A DNA stretch of 64,000 bases from Pseudonocardia sp. HH130630-07 (GTDB lineage Bacteria; Actinomycetota; Actinomycetes; Mycobacteriales; Pseudonocardiaceae), in contig NZ_CP013856.1 of NCBI RefSeq assembly GCF_001698125.1, positions 54,686 through 118,685 on the forward strand, read 5' to 3'. The position numbers were made by a program, and so were the translations under genes. Positions 1 to 7,511 of this stretch are shown one piece after another. Under the pieces are notes generated by a model. That model searched no databases. It was not told the origin of the DNA and was given only the letters and a program-made list of their open reading frames with translations. Numbering within the stretch: position 1 is the stretch's first letter; the number at the start of each line of letters is the position of its first letter.

Positions 1-13
1 TCGAGGTCGGTGA

Positions 14-310
14 CTGGCAGCAGCCCGGCCGGCGTCGCCGCCGGAGCGCGCTCGTGGGACAGACCGTCGGACACGATCAGCGACGGTAGCGGGCCGGGCC
101 GACTTCGCCGGGACCCCGCGCCGGGTAGGTGCCACCCGGGGCTGCCCGGCTGACGGGGGTCACTTCAGGGCGCCTCATCAATCCTGCAGTGTCGCCTGCA
201 CCTACGGCCCGTCGCAGGCCTACAGCATCGGCTACAAGGTCACCGAGAGCGGCGCCCGCCACCACGCCGGAACCCGGCACAACGACGACCTGGAGCGCTT
301 CGGGCGCTAA
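14..310 (+). pseudogene. possible C-terminal remnant of an unidentified gene
   Basis: An open frame without a start codon runs from just after a TGA at 11-13 to a TAA at 308-310. Its last 40 or so residues look protein-like (SCSVACTYGPSQAY, then GTRHNDDLERFG at the end), while the upstream half has arginine/proline-rich shadow composition. It could be the tail of a gene cut by rearrangement or by the window edge. I do not recognise the family. The frame's end overlaps the 3' end of the convergent HEPN gene by four bases. Confidence 0.2.
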
Positions 311-1017
311 TCGGCTGCCGGAGCAGCACGAAGCGGGAACTCGGGAACTCCCGACCAGTTCAGCGTCTCATGCAGGTGATTGGCAACTAGGTCACCGAGG
401 TGCTGAGCGCCGGCTAGATAGATCCGAGCGCAACTGATAGCACCGTGCAGTGCTAAGGAGTGTTTGCCGGTGGGCATCCGGCGCAGCACCGACGACGCCG
501 GGGGCACTTCCTTCTTAACTGGTCCCGGCCAGACTTCGCTGCGCCAGCCACTGGCGAGTCCGTGAGCTAGGCAATGGCGCACCTGCATCCAACCCCGTGC
601 GGCTTCCACCGCCTCATTCCACACCAGATCTTTGTCGGTCCAGAAACTCTTGCCTACGGGGGGTGGCGCGAACACAGTTACCTCGAAGTCAGTTCCGACC
701 AGTCGCTTTAGTTCGGGGAACTCCTTCACCACCAAGCCAGTGAACTCGGCGATGTCCGGGTTGGTAAGATTCATCTTCTTAACGATCTGGGCGAAGCTTT
801 GACCTTGTCGATACAGCACGGTGGCGAAAAAGTCTTCGACAAAGCCTTCAAACGCTGGAATGACGCACTGCGTGATGGCTGGGGCCAGGGCCGCCGCGTC
901 GCCAGCACCACCCTGCTTTCGGGGATGCAAGGCAAGGAGCCGGCGGGGCACGATCAGCGATCGAGCGAATCGGTCCACACTCGATTGGAGGTCCGGAGCA
1001 AGCACTGCGGTTGCCAT
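307..1017 (-). CDS. HEPN-domain protein (RiboL-PSP-HEPN-like), putative RNase
   Basis: A 236-residue soluble protein, apparently alpha-helical. It carries the HEPN signature R-x4-H in RHCLAHG (Arg147, His152) after a helical segment with an acidic pair (about residues 58-62). That arrangement is typical of RiboL-PSP/MAE_28990-type HEPN proteins, which are often RNases or toxin components in abortive-infection systems. The ATG at 1017 is preferred over an upstream GTG because AGAAGGA lies about seven bases before it. No antitoxin (MNT or similar) is adjacent: one side is a decayed IS5 element, the other a gene remnant, so it may be an orphan left by IS activity. The fold is recognised from the motif only; the RNase role is inference from the family. 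Confidence 0.6.
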   Translation of the reverse strand: MATAVLAPDLQSSVDRFARSLIVPRRLLALHPRKQGGAGDAAALAPAITQCVIPAFEGFVEDFFATVLYRQGQSFAQIVKKMNLTNPDIAEFTGLVVKEFPELKRLVGTDFEVTVFAPPPVGKSFWTDKDLVWNEAVEAARGWMQVRHCLAHGLASGWRSEVWPGPVKKEVPPASSVLRRMPTGKHSLALHGAISCARIYLAGAQHLGDLVANHLHETLNWSGVPEFPLRAAPAAD

Positions 1018-1168
1018 GATGGGTCCTTCTACCACCTAGACGATCGCGACGGCAGGCGACCGACCAGACCATATGCGAGGGACGACGGCGGCCGTCGATG
1101 AGTGACGGCGCTCGACTGACCTGAGAGCGTGTTTGAGAAGATCAAGTCGCGGGTGTGATCGCGTACTT

Positions 1169-2002
1169 CTACTGGCGGGCGGCGGGCGCGCCGCGGGTGA
1201 TGCGTCGGGTGATGGTGTTGATCGCGGCCCAGCGGATCATGGCCTCGGCGGTGGCGGGGTGGCGTTCGTAGTCTCGGGCGAGGCGGCGGTGTGCGGTGAG
1301 CCAAACCAGGGTCCGCTCGACCACCCACCGCCGTGGGAGCACGGCGAAGCCGCGCTGGTCAGCGGGTTTGCCAACGACCTCGACGGTGGTGTGCAGGATG
1401 GTGGTCGCCCAGTCGAGGAGGCGTCCGGCGAACCCGGCGTCGGCGTAGACGAACCGGACCCGGGTGCGCAGGTAGAGGTCGAGCAGGATCGGCTTGGCGA
1501 CGCCGCGGTCCTGCACCGAGGCCGAACACACCATGGTGGTGAGCAGTAGGCCGAGGGTGACCGTGGGAGATGAACCGTTCGCGGCCGTTGATCTTCTTCC
1601 CGGCGTCGTAGCCACGCGAGTCGAGCCCGACGGTGTCGGCGCCCTTCACCCTCTGGGAGTCGATGATCCCCGCAGTCGGTTCGGGGTCGCGACCCTCGTC
1701 GGCGCGCAGCTGTCGGCGCACGCGCGCAGCTGTCGGCGCACGATCGGGAGGATCTGTTCGGTGACCTTCTGCTGTTCCCACCGGTTGAAGTACCAGTAGA
1801 CGGTCTGCCAGGGCGGGAAGTCCGCAGGTAGCGCCCGCCAGGCACACCCCGCGCGCACGACGTAGAGGATCGCGTCGACCACGTCGCGGCGTGCGTGCTT
1901 CTCCGGCCGCCCACCCGATCCGGCCTCGGGCAGCAGCGGTTCGATCAACACCCACTGGGCGTCGCTGGTGTCCGAGGGGTACCGCCGCTTACGCCGAGCC
2001 AC
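1169..2002 (-). pseudogene. IS5-family transposase, two frameshifts
   Basis: Read on the minus strand, the N-terminal part (RRYPSDTSDAQWVLIEPLLP, then the DUF4096-like WRALPADFPPWQTVYWYF) is in one frame, the middle (GIIDSQRVKGADTVGLDSRG) in a second, and the C-terminal DDE part (RFVYADAGFAGRLLDW, VVERTLVWLTAHRRLARDYE) in a third. The first frame change is explained exactly by a 20-bp tandem duplication at 1702-1741. The second lies near 1570-1590, where a short indel replaces the expected residues after GRERFI. GTG at 2002 is the likely original start. It is non-functional as read, unless the indels are sequencing errors. Confidence 0.75.
1702..1741. repeat. 20-bp perfect tandem duplication
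   Basis: Two adjacent identical 20-bp units (1702-1721 and 1722-1741) lie inside the IS5 transposase gene. Twenty is not a multiple of three, so the duplication frameshifts the transposase. This is consistent with replication slippage. Confidence 0.9.
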
Positions 2003-2246
2003 CCGCCCACGATGGACCAGAGCCCGGCCCGCGTAGGGCAGACACGCCGACACTTCTCAAACACGGTCTGACACCTGCCGGAGGGGTGAGGGAGCGGGCA
2101 ACCAGTGGCGGTGCACCCCACAGGTCGCTCACGTCGACCGGGAGCGCAGGCGGGGGTGCGGGGTAGACGGGGAAGCGTGCGGCGTGGACATGTCCGTGCC
2201 CCCTTGCTCGTCTGGCGAACAGGTGGGGTGCCGGCACCCAGGGGGT

Positions 2247-2675
2247 CTACCGGATGGGTACGACCGTCACCCCGACCTCGAGCTGTGTCCAGGCGGTGTC
2301 GGCGGTGACCGCCGGGCCGGCGAGGCGGGTGGCCAGGGCCAGGCAGCACCGGTCGCCGAGGGAGAGTCCGGCGGTGCGGGTGGCCGGCCACAGGGTCGCG
2401 GCGGTGACGGCGTCGGTGGCGGTGACCGGTTCGATGCCGATCCCCAGGGTGCGCAGCTGGCGCAGGGTGCGGTCGGCGTCGACGCCGCGCTGGGCCAGCT
2501 TCTGGTAGACCTCCGACAGGTTCACCGCCGAGATCACCGCCGCCTCAAGGTAGCTCTCGACGACATCGGCGCCGGGCTCGGCGCGCAGCCAGGCCAGCAC
2601 CGCGGAGGCGTCCAGCACCGCTGGGCGGCGGGGGCCAGGGGACTCGTTGACCGCAGCCCGGTCCGGCCTGGTCAC
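2247..2675 (-). CDS. vapC: VapC-type PIN-domain toxin
   Basis: A 142-residue PIN-domain protein. The acidic residues of the metal site are visible: Asp in AVLDASAVLAWL, Glu in NLSEVYQKL, Asp in LSLGDRCCLALA and Asp in VTADTAW. The family are ribonucleases held inactive by a cognate antitoxin. The GTG start at 2675 overlaps the antitoxin stop codon as GTGA, so the two genes are translationally coupled and a longer upstream frame is not needed. The length is normal for VapC. Toxin-antitoxin pairs like this stabilise plasmids and islands, which fits the mobile context. Confidence 0.85.
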   Translation of the reverse strand: MTRPDRAAVNESPGPRRPAVLDASAVLAWLRAEPGADVVESYLEAAVISAVNLSEVYQKLAQRGVDADRTLRQLRTLGIGIEPVTATDAVTAATLWPATRTAGLSLGDRCCLALATRLAGPAVTADTAWTQLEVGVTVVPIR

Positions 2676-2959
2676 GAGGAGGTGTCCTCGGTCGCGGCCT
2701 CGGCCCGGCGCTCGGCGATCAGCTCGTCGGCGGCCGAGTCCTGCGGGTCGCCCTGCCACTCCGCGGCGATCTCCCGGCGCATCCGCGCGACCAGCTGCGC
2801 CCGAGACTCCATCACCACCCGGCCGTCCTCGACCGACAGCAACAGCGTCGAACCGGCAGCCAACCCCAGATCACGACGAACCTGCGCGGGGATCAGGATC
2901 CGGCCGTCCCGATTGACGACAACCTCGGCACGTCCCGCATCGTCCACCTGATCCGACAT
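2672..2959 (-). CDS. vapB: VapB-type antitoxin, AbrB/SpoVT DNA-binding domain
   Basis: A 95-residue protein. The N-terminal swapped-hairpin AbrB domain (about residues 10-52: VVVNRDGRILIPAQVRRDLG, then a strand SLLLSVEDGRVVM) binds DNA. The C-terminal half (residues 53-95, basic then acidic helices) would bind and neutralise the PIN toxin encoded just downstream. The ATG at 2959 puts the AbrB domain at the usual distance from the N terminus; a longer frame upstream crosses the promoter region and is rejected. Autoregulation is expected, and the AT-rich spacer upstream carries a 15-bp palindrome. Confidence 0.85.
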   Translation of the reverse strand: MSDQVDDAGRAEVVVNRDGRILIPAQVRRDLGLAAGSTLLLSVEDGRVVMESRAQLVARMRREIAAEWQGDPQDSAADELIAERRAEAATEDTSS

Positions 2960-3049
2960 ACCACCGAGTCTAGCGCAGACGCACCCACTCTCTGTCTGGA
3001 AGCTCCACACGACGACAGAAGAGCCGGTTAACCTGCATTTCCATGCTAC

Positions 3050-3064
3050 GCAACATAATGTTGC
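3050..3064. promoter_or_regulatory. 15-bp palindrome between vapBC and the coiled-coil gene
   Basis: GCAACATAATGTTGC is a perfect odd-length palindrome in the AT-rich 250-bp spacer between the divergent vapB (start 2959) and the gene at 3208. It is a likely operator for the AbrB-type antitoxin or for the coiled-coil protein; which one cannot be told from sequence. Confidence 0.5.
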
Positions 3065-3146
3065 TTCTGTCGCCTGGCACGCAGCTCTGCTCGCGGCACT
3101 CCCTGCATGATCCCGCCAAGCCTGAAGGTGTTTTGTATCGTTGCGG

Positions 3147-3190
3147 TATAACATTACTTAATACGTAACTATTGACGTAACGATACGTTT
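3147..3190 (+). promoter_or_regulatory. -10-like TATAAC and ACGTAAC direct repeats before the 3208 gene
   Basis: TATAAC at 3147-3152 is a good -10 element, but no convincing -35 is visible. Downstream, ACGTAAC occurs at 3163-3169 and again at 3175-3181 (12-bp period), followed by ATACGTTT. Repeats so close to the start of a plasmid-type coiled-coil protein suggest autoregulation, or less likely a small iteron set. Confidence 0.4.
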
Positions 3191-3207
3191 GCTGGAGGAT
3201 CGGCGTC

Positions 3208-4611
3208 GTGAGCGAGCAGCCCTCTGCGGGCATCCCGGCCGATGACGGCGCGACACCGGACGTCCGAGCCGACGCCGAGGCCCCGACCGCGGCCGGCGCT
3301 CTCACGGCCGAAGGGTCCTCGGGCGGGCCAGCGTGGCGGGTGCAGCTGCGCCGGCCCGAGCTGGAGCCGTGCCAGTTCCCGGGCGGGTGCGCGAACACCA
3401 TGGAGTACGCGGGGTCCGGGCGACGGCCGAAGTACTGCTATCAGGTAGTGGGCGGGGTCATGCACGACCGCGTCAACGCCAAGCGGATCCTCGACGGCGG
3501 CACGCCCGCCCGGCGCCGTGGTGAGGTCGACGACGCGCTGGCCCGCCCGATCGCCCGCGCCGGTCAGAGTGTGACCGACCAGGTCGCCGCGCTCATCGCG
3601 CGCCTGGACCACAGCAGCAGCGAGCTGCGCGACGCCCTGGACACGCTGGCCGATCCCGAGGCGGTCGCGGCGGAGATCGCCGCGGCCCAGCGGGCCGCGC
3701 GCGCCGAGGTCGACGCCGCGCAGGCCGTGGCCGATGAGGCCCGCGCCCAGGCCCGCGCCGCCCGCGCCGATGCCGAGGCCGCGCGACGCTCCGCGGCCGC
3801 GTCCGATGCCGAAGCCGCCGAGGCCGCCGAGGCCCGCGCCGACGCCGAACTCGCCCGTGACACCGCGATCGCCGCACACGACGTCCTCGAGGGCGAGATC
3901 GCGCAGGTCCGCGCCGAGCTCGAGCAGCGCGACACCGAGCTGGCCGCAGCCCTCGCCGAGCGGGACACGCTCACCGCCGAACGCGACTCCGCGATCGCCG
4001 CACGCGACACCGCGACCGCGGAGTCTGCCCGGGTCACCGCCGACCTGGCAGCGCTGGCCCGCGAGCACACGCGCGTCGAGACCGAGCTCGCCGACGCCCG
4101 CCGGCAGGTGGAGGTGCTGGTCGGCGAACGCGACACCGCCGCCGCAGATCTGGGCGCAGCCCGCCGTGACCTCGACCGGGCCGAGACCGACCGCGCCCGG
4201 TTGGCCGACGAGCTGCACGAGGTCCGCGAACAGGCCGTCGAGCACCGGGCCGCACGCGCCGCGGCGGAGAGCAGCCTGGCCGCCCTTCGCGAACAGCTCG
4301 CCCACGACGTCGACCGCGAACGCGCCTACGGCGAACAGCGCCTCGCCGACGCCGAGACCCGCCACGGCGCCCAGCTCGCCGAGCTGCGCACCGACCTCGC
4401 GCGGCTGCGCGGACAGATGACCGGCCGGACTCCGGAACCCGACACCGGCCTCGCGACCGACTCCGGGTCCGGTCGAGGCACGAGCGGACGTCAGGCCCGA
4501 CCCCGGGCGGCGCAGCGCCGGCCCGGCCCCACCGCCACCACACCCGTCACCACGACCGACACCGCACCTGCCGACGAGACCCGACCCGTCGCCCCCGATG
4601 CTCAGGAGTGA
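3208..4611 (+). CDS. Cys-motif, long coiled-coil protein (KfrA-like architecture), copy A
   Basis: 467 residues. After about 45 low-complexity residues comes a conserved block (about 46-100) with CQFPGGCANTMEY and RPKYCYQ, giving three cysteines and an aromatic/basic stretch that could bind metal or DNA. From about residue 110 to 405 the protein is an almost uninterrupted Ala/Glu/Arg-rich coiled coil (ARAEVDAAQ, ELEQRDTELAAALAERD, and so on), then a Pro/Arg-rich tail ending RPRAAQRRPGPTAT. The layout recalls KfrA-type plasmid proteins, which bind their own promoter through an N-terminal domain and multimerise by a coiled coil; homology is not established. GTG at 3208 has GGAGG nine bases upstream. 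A paralogue lies at 7512-8717, and each copy is followed directly by a zinc-ribbon paralogue. Confidence 0.6.
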   Translation: MSEQPSAGIPADDGATPDVRADAEAPTAAGALTAEGSSGGPAWRVQLRRPELEPCQFPGGCANTMEYAGSGRRPKYCYQVVGGVMHDRVNAKRILDGGTPARRRGEVDDALARPIARAGQSVTDQVAALIARLDHSSSELRDALDTLADPEAVAAEIAAAQRAARAEVDAAQAVADEARAQARAARADAEAARRSAAASDAEAAEAAEARADAELARDTAIAAHDVLEGEIAQVRAELEQRDTELAAALAERDTLTAERDSAIAARDTATAESARVTADLAALAREHTRVETELADARRQVEVLVGERDTAAADLGAARRDLDRAETDRARLADELHEVREQAVEHRAARAAAESSLAALREQLAHDVDRERAYGEQRLADAETRHGAQLAELRTDLARLRGQMTGRTPEPDTGLATDSGSGRGTSGRQARPRAAQRRPGPTATTPVTTTDTAPADETRPVAPDAQE

Positions 4612-4618
4612 GGCCCCC

Positions 4619-5101
4619 GTGAACTCCGCCTTCCCCACCGGACCCGCATCCCCTCCCCCTGCTCATCAGGCTGGTCCTCCCCCACACCGGGGGCCCACCG
4701 CCGCGCCGCGACCGGTGATGGCCACCCCGACCAGGCCGCCCGCTCACGCCCCGGGCGCCGGGCCGTCGCTGTGCTGCGACCGGTGCGGGCAGGCCGCGGC
4801 CGACCCGCTGCAGCAGATCCTGATGAGCGCGGTGTGGCTGATCCCCGGGCCCGACGGCCCGACCACCGCGCGCTACTGCCGGGCCTGCCCGCCCGCCGGG
4901 CCGATCACCGACCTGACCTGCCTGCTCTGCGGCGACGGGCCGCTACTGGTCGGCGAGCTCGCCGCCGGCCCCGATGAGGCGCTGCCCGCGCCCGCCCGCA
5001 CCTGGCTGACCGCCGTGGGCTGGCGGCTGACCGGCCCCGCCGGGCCGGTCTGTCCCGACTGCCACCCCGGCCCCCGTGTCTCCCAAGAGCGCCCCGCATG
5101 A
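4619..5101 (+). CDS. small zinc-ribbon-like protein, copy A
   Basis: 160 residues. The first 55 or so are Pro-rich and disordered. The rest has four Cys clusters: LCCDRCG, YCRAC, TCLLCGDGPLLVG and VCPDCHP, the pattern of two treble-clef/zinc-ribbon knuckles. It starts seven bases after the coiled-coil gene, with the latter's AGGAG near its stop codon serving as ribosome-binding site, so the two are one operon. The same gene order and start context recur at 8725. The conserved block between the knuckles (DPLQQILMSAVWL) is nearly identical in both copies. Function unknown; a DNA/RNA-binding or partner-binding role is inference. The gene ends in an ATGA overlap with the lipoprotein gene. Confidence 0.6.
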   Translation: MNSAFPTGPASPPPAHQAGPPPHRGPTAAPRPVMATPTRPPAHAPGAGPSLCCDRCGQAAADPLQQILMSAVWLIPGPDGPTTARYCRACPPAGPITDLTCLLCGDGPLLVGELAAGPDEALPAPARTWLTAVGWRLTGPAGPVCPDCHPGPRVSQERPA

Positions 5102-5559
5102 GCCCGAACCAGCTGAGTCAGAGGATCACACCGGCCGGAATCATCAAGCGAGCCGTCCGGGGCGTCGCGCGGTGCGGCCGGCTCCGGATCGCGGCGCTGA
5201 CCGTCTTCCTGATCGCCGGTGGACTCACCGGCTGCGCCGGACCCGATTCCGACCTACGCGGACAGTGGGTCGGCACCTGTTCGGCCTCACCCCAGGCCTC
5301 CGCGGTCCAGGCGCCGCTGACCCTCGACTTCGCCGACGACGACACCTTCACCTTCACGTCCCTACTGGTGAGACGCTCGATCTTGGCGTCCGGGTCGTAC
5401 TCCACAGACGACGACCAGCTCAGTCTGACCTTCACCGAACCGCCCGAGTACCGAGCCTTCCCCGGAACCGGCCGCTACACCGTCGAGGACAACACCCTCA
5501 CCCTGTCCGCGCTGCAAACCGGCACCACTGCGATGTGGTGCACCCTGACCCACCGCTGA
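5098..5559 (+). CDS. small secreted lipoprotein
   Basis: 153 residues. A basic N terminus is followed by a hydrophobic segment (about 33-46: IAALTVFLIAGGL) and a lipobox LTGC, so the mature protein should begin at the Cys and be lipid-anchored outside the membrane. The mature part is short and beta-rich (LRGQWVGTCSAS, DDTFTFTS, GRYTVEDNTLTLSAL) and recalls small lipocalin-like or META-like domains, but I do not assign a family. ATG at 5098 overlaps the upstream stop codon as ATGA. Two further cysteines in the mature part could pair. Confidence 0.6.
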   Translation: MSPNQLSQRITPAGIIKRAVRGVARCGRLRIAALTVFLIAGGLTGCAGPDSDLRGQWVGTCSASPQASAVQAPLTLDFADDDTFTFTSLLVRRSILASGSYSTDDDQLSLTFTEPPEYRAFPGTGRYTVEDNTLTLSALQTGTTAMWCTLTHR

Positions 5560-5661
5560 CACCGCCGCCGAGCCCGGACATTCCACACCCCGACGCTCGC
5601 CATGCGGCTCGCGATGTCCGGTTCTCTCCGCGTGGTGTACGTGGCCATCACCGACGGATGA

Positions 5662-5684
5662 CGGGAACCGGTGATCGGTTCCCG
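5662..5684. terminator. 9-bp stem, 5-nt loop inverted repeat
   Basis: CGGGAACCG, GTGAT, CGGTTCCCG is a perfect hairpin between the lipoprotein gene (ends 5559) and the small membrane-protein gene (starts 5706). There is no T-tract, so it could be a factor-independent terminator of the GC-rich actinobacterial kind or an operator. Confidence 0.45.
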
Positions 5685-5705
5685 ACAGCCCCGTAGCATC
5701 GCCGG

Positions 5706-5933
5706 ATGTCCACCCTGCGACGGCTGATCTTCTTCCCGCCAGAGGTCTCGGCGCTTCAGCGCGGCCTGATCGCCGGCGTGTGCATGCTGGTCGCGATCCT
5801 GTGGCCGCAGTTCCTGCTGCCCGCGGGCACCCCGATGCCGGTGGTCGTCGTCGCCACCGCGGCCTCGGTGCTGGTGCTGTTCGCGCTGGCGATCGCGCTG
5901 CTGCGCCGCCTCCACCCCCGGGTACGCCGCTGA
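5706..5933 (+). CDS. small two-helix membrane protein
   Basis: 75 residues with two hydrophobic segments (about 20-38 and 44-64) joined by a short Gly/Pro turn, a basic N terminus (STLRRL) and an Arg-rich C terminus, so both ends are probably cytoplasmic. No family recognised. No strong ribosome-binding site is seen. It follows the hairpin at 5662-5684 and precedes a set of frameshifted small genes. Confidence 0.45.
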   Translation: MSTLRRLIFFPPEVSALQRGLIAGVCMLVAILWPQFLLPAGTPMPVVVVATAASVLVLFALAIALLRRLHPRVRR

Positions 5934-5967
5934 GCGCACGACGTCCGCTGCTCTACGGTCCGAGCGC

Positions 5968-6403
5968 ATGGATCCCGTCCCCCGGCCGGACCGCGAGTTC
6001 CCGGCCGACCCCTACCCCGACGCACGGCCTCCGGTGTCGTTCCTGCACGACATCGGAGGCTCGCCCCCGCTGACCGTCACCCCCCATCGGGGTGGCGCTT
6101 CGGTGGCGCTGCCTGGACGAGGTGCTCCGCGACACCGGCGCGGCACCGACGGCCGGGCGGGTCCCGCTGCTGGCTGCCCGGTCCGGTCGTCGTGCTCCGG
6201 GTGCGGACCAGAGGCCTGGCCGCGGTGCGGTCGGTCGGCCGGGCGCCGGGTCGTCGACGACCAGCGTCCCGCGACGCGGCTCACCCCCGAGCGCCGCAGG
6301 GGGGCAGCCCGCCAGGTCCGGGCGGGGGAGTCCTCGGCCCGGGGAAGTTCTGTGGAGCGGGTGGGAACAATCTTGGATCCGGTGGGAACCGGTTCACCGG
6401 TAA
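5968..6403 (+). pseudogene. frameshifted small gene of unknown function
   Basis: The frame from ATG 5968 reads MDPVPRPDREFPADPYPDA, then RPPVSFLHDIGGSPPLTVTP, and then loses protein-like composition at a run of six C (about 6080-6086). The frame entered there continues plausibly as ALRWRCLDEVLRDTGAAP and further. A one-base change in the C-run would join them, so this is a frameshifted gene or a sequencing error. The product is unidentified. Confidence 0.3.
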
Positions 6404-6419
6404 CGAGGTCGGACCTGGC

Positions 6420-6793
6420 ATGAGCAATCAGCAGCACGCCAGCACCGGCTCCGCCACGCAGCCCGCGCCCACCACGTGGACCCAGCCGGGTCTGCCCGCC
6501 GCGCAGAACCTGCCGGCGTGGGCCTCTGCCCCGGCTCCTCCGACATCGGCGCCGCAGGTCCCGGCCTGGTCCTGTCGATCATCGGGCTGCGCCGCTCGCG
6601 GGCCCTGGGCGGTCGCGCCGCCGGCCTGACCGGCGCTATCCTCGCCTCGGTGGTCGTGTTCCTCGCGTTGGCGGTGGTCACCATCGCCGGGCTGACGTCC
6701 TCGAGCCCCGACACCACACGGACCCCGCCGACGGAGCTCTACGGCACCGGCGGCTACGCCCTCCCACCGTCACCGACTCCCCCACGGCGCTGA
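6420..6793 (+). pseudogene. frameshifted DUF4190-like membrane protein
   Basis: The ATG at 6420 begins a Pro/Gln-rich N terminus (MSNQQHASTGSATQPAPTTW). The hydrophobic part lies in another frame: GPGLVLSIIGLRRSRALGGR, then LTGAILASVVVFLALAVVTI. DUF4190-type proteins have this pattern of a small membrane protein with an RSR-x-LGGR loop. The frame change near 6530-6560 means the first membrane segment is partly missing, so the gene is probably broken. A Pro/Thr-rich tail may continue in a third frame beyond 6780. Confidence 0.35.
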
Positions 6794-6975
6794 CTCCTCA
6801 TACGGCCCCGGTTCCTCCCTCCGGCAGCGGGTTCTCCGCGTCCGAGCAGCGGCCCCGTGAGTCCAGCTTCGTACGAACCCCTGTCCCGTCAGGGCCTGCC
6901 CGCTCGGCCACCGGGCACCGCCGCCGCCGGCGGCGCCACGACCTCCTCGGTGGTGTCCCCGCGGTCGCCTCGTCG

Positions 6976-7101
6976 ATGCTGTTCGTCTGCCTGTTCCTGC
7001 TCGCCCCGATCGCGGCCGGCACGATCAGCCCGATCCTGCTGCTCGTGCCGCTGGTCATCGGGCTGGCGCAGGCGCTGCGCTACCGTCCGTCCTGCGTCTA
7101 G
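6976..7101 (+). CDS. short hydrophobic peptide, probably the end of a degraded gene
   Basis: A frame open from before 6800 ends at TAG 7099-7101. Its last 41 residues (from ATG 6976) form a strongly hydrophobic hairpin (LFVCLFLLAPIAAG, then ILLLVPLVIGLAQAL) and a basic tail. Upstream residues in the same frame are Pro/Arg-rich. It may be an independent small membrane peptide or the end of the frameshifted gene before it. Confidence 0.25.
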   Translation: MLFVCLFLLAPIAAGTISPILLLVPLVIGLAQALRYRPSCV

Positions 7102-7112
7102 GAGTCGGCGTC

Positions 7113-7295
7113 TCAGGAGTCGACGTCGACGATCGTGGCGTCGGCGGCAGCGCGTTGGACGGCCTCGCAGCCCTTGTGCGCGCCGGCCTTAGTCTCATAT
7201 GCCTCGCCGGAGGCCACGACCTCGCCGTTGCCGGCCTTGAGCCGGAACCGGAACTTCCCGGCACGGTCCTTGTAGACCTCGAACTTGCTCGCCAT
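7113..7295 (-). CDS. DUF1508 (YegP-like) small protein
   Basis: 60 residues: MASKFEVYKDRAGKFRFRLK, then NGEVVASGEAYETKAGAHKG and the tail VQRAAADATIVDVD. This matches the DUF1508/YegP fold (beta-beta-alpha unit with a GxFRFRLKAxNGE-like core). GGAGGT upstream and ATG at 7295 define the start. The molecular role of the family is not established. It lies on the opposite strand to its neighbours, between degenerate genes and copy B of the coiled-coil module. Confidence 0.8.
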   Translation of the reverse strand: MASKFEVYKDRAGKFRFRLKAGNGEVVASGEAYETKAGAHKGCEAVQRAAADATIVDVDS

Positions 7296-7511
7296 CTCGA
7301 CCTCCACAGTGGCCTGAACCGGTGAGTGAGCGACGCTAGCGCACTCCGTCGGGCACGTCTCGACACGACGCGGGTCGGACCACGACCTCGAGCCGCCGGC
7401 GCTGACCTGTGAACGCCCCGGCCTCTCCCCTCGGGTTGTGAGCGTCGGACGTATAGGCGTCGCGGTGAGCTCGGGTCGGCTGTCGTAGTCGGTCACTCGC
7501 TGTCCGCGCGC

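Larger units (their letters stand above)
1125..2067 (-). mobile_element. IS5-family element (ISL2-like), decayed
   Basis: Inverted repeats flank the element: GTGTTTGAGAAG at about 1129-1140 and its complement at about 2053-2064, with extra matches to the tips. TGA occurs just outside both ends (1122-1124 and 2068-2070), fitting a 3-bp target duplication of the TNA type. The only gene is a transposase with two frameshifts, so the copy cannot move unaided. Confidence 0.7.

Noticed and set aside
3161..3190. ACGTAAC repeats as a replication origin
   Set aside because: Only two good copies, no DnaA boxes recognised and no Rep gene nearby; an operator is more likely.
3169..4638. 489-residue minus-strand open frame opposite the coiled-coil gene
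   Set aside because: Gly/Leu/Val-rich composition is the antisense of an Ala/Glu/Arg coiled coil in high-GC DNA. It has no domain, and a similar antisense frame occurs opposite copy B.
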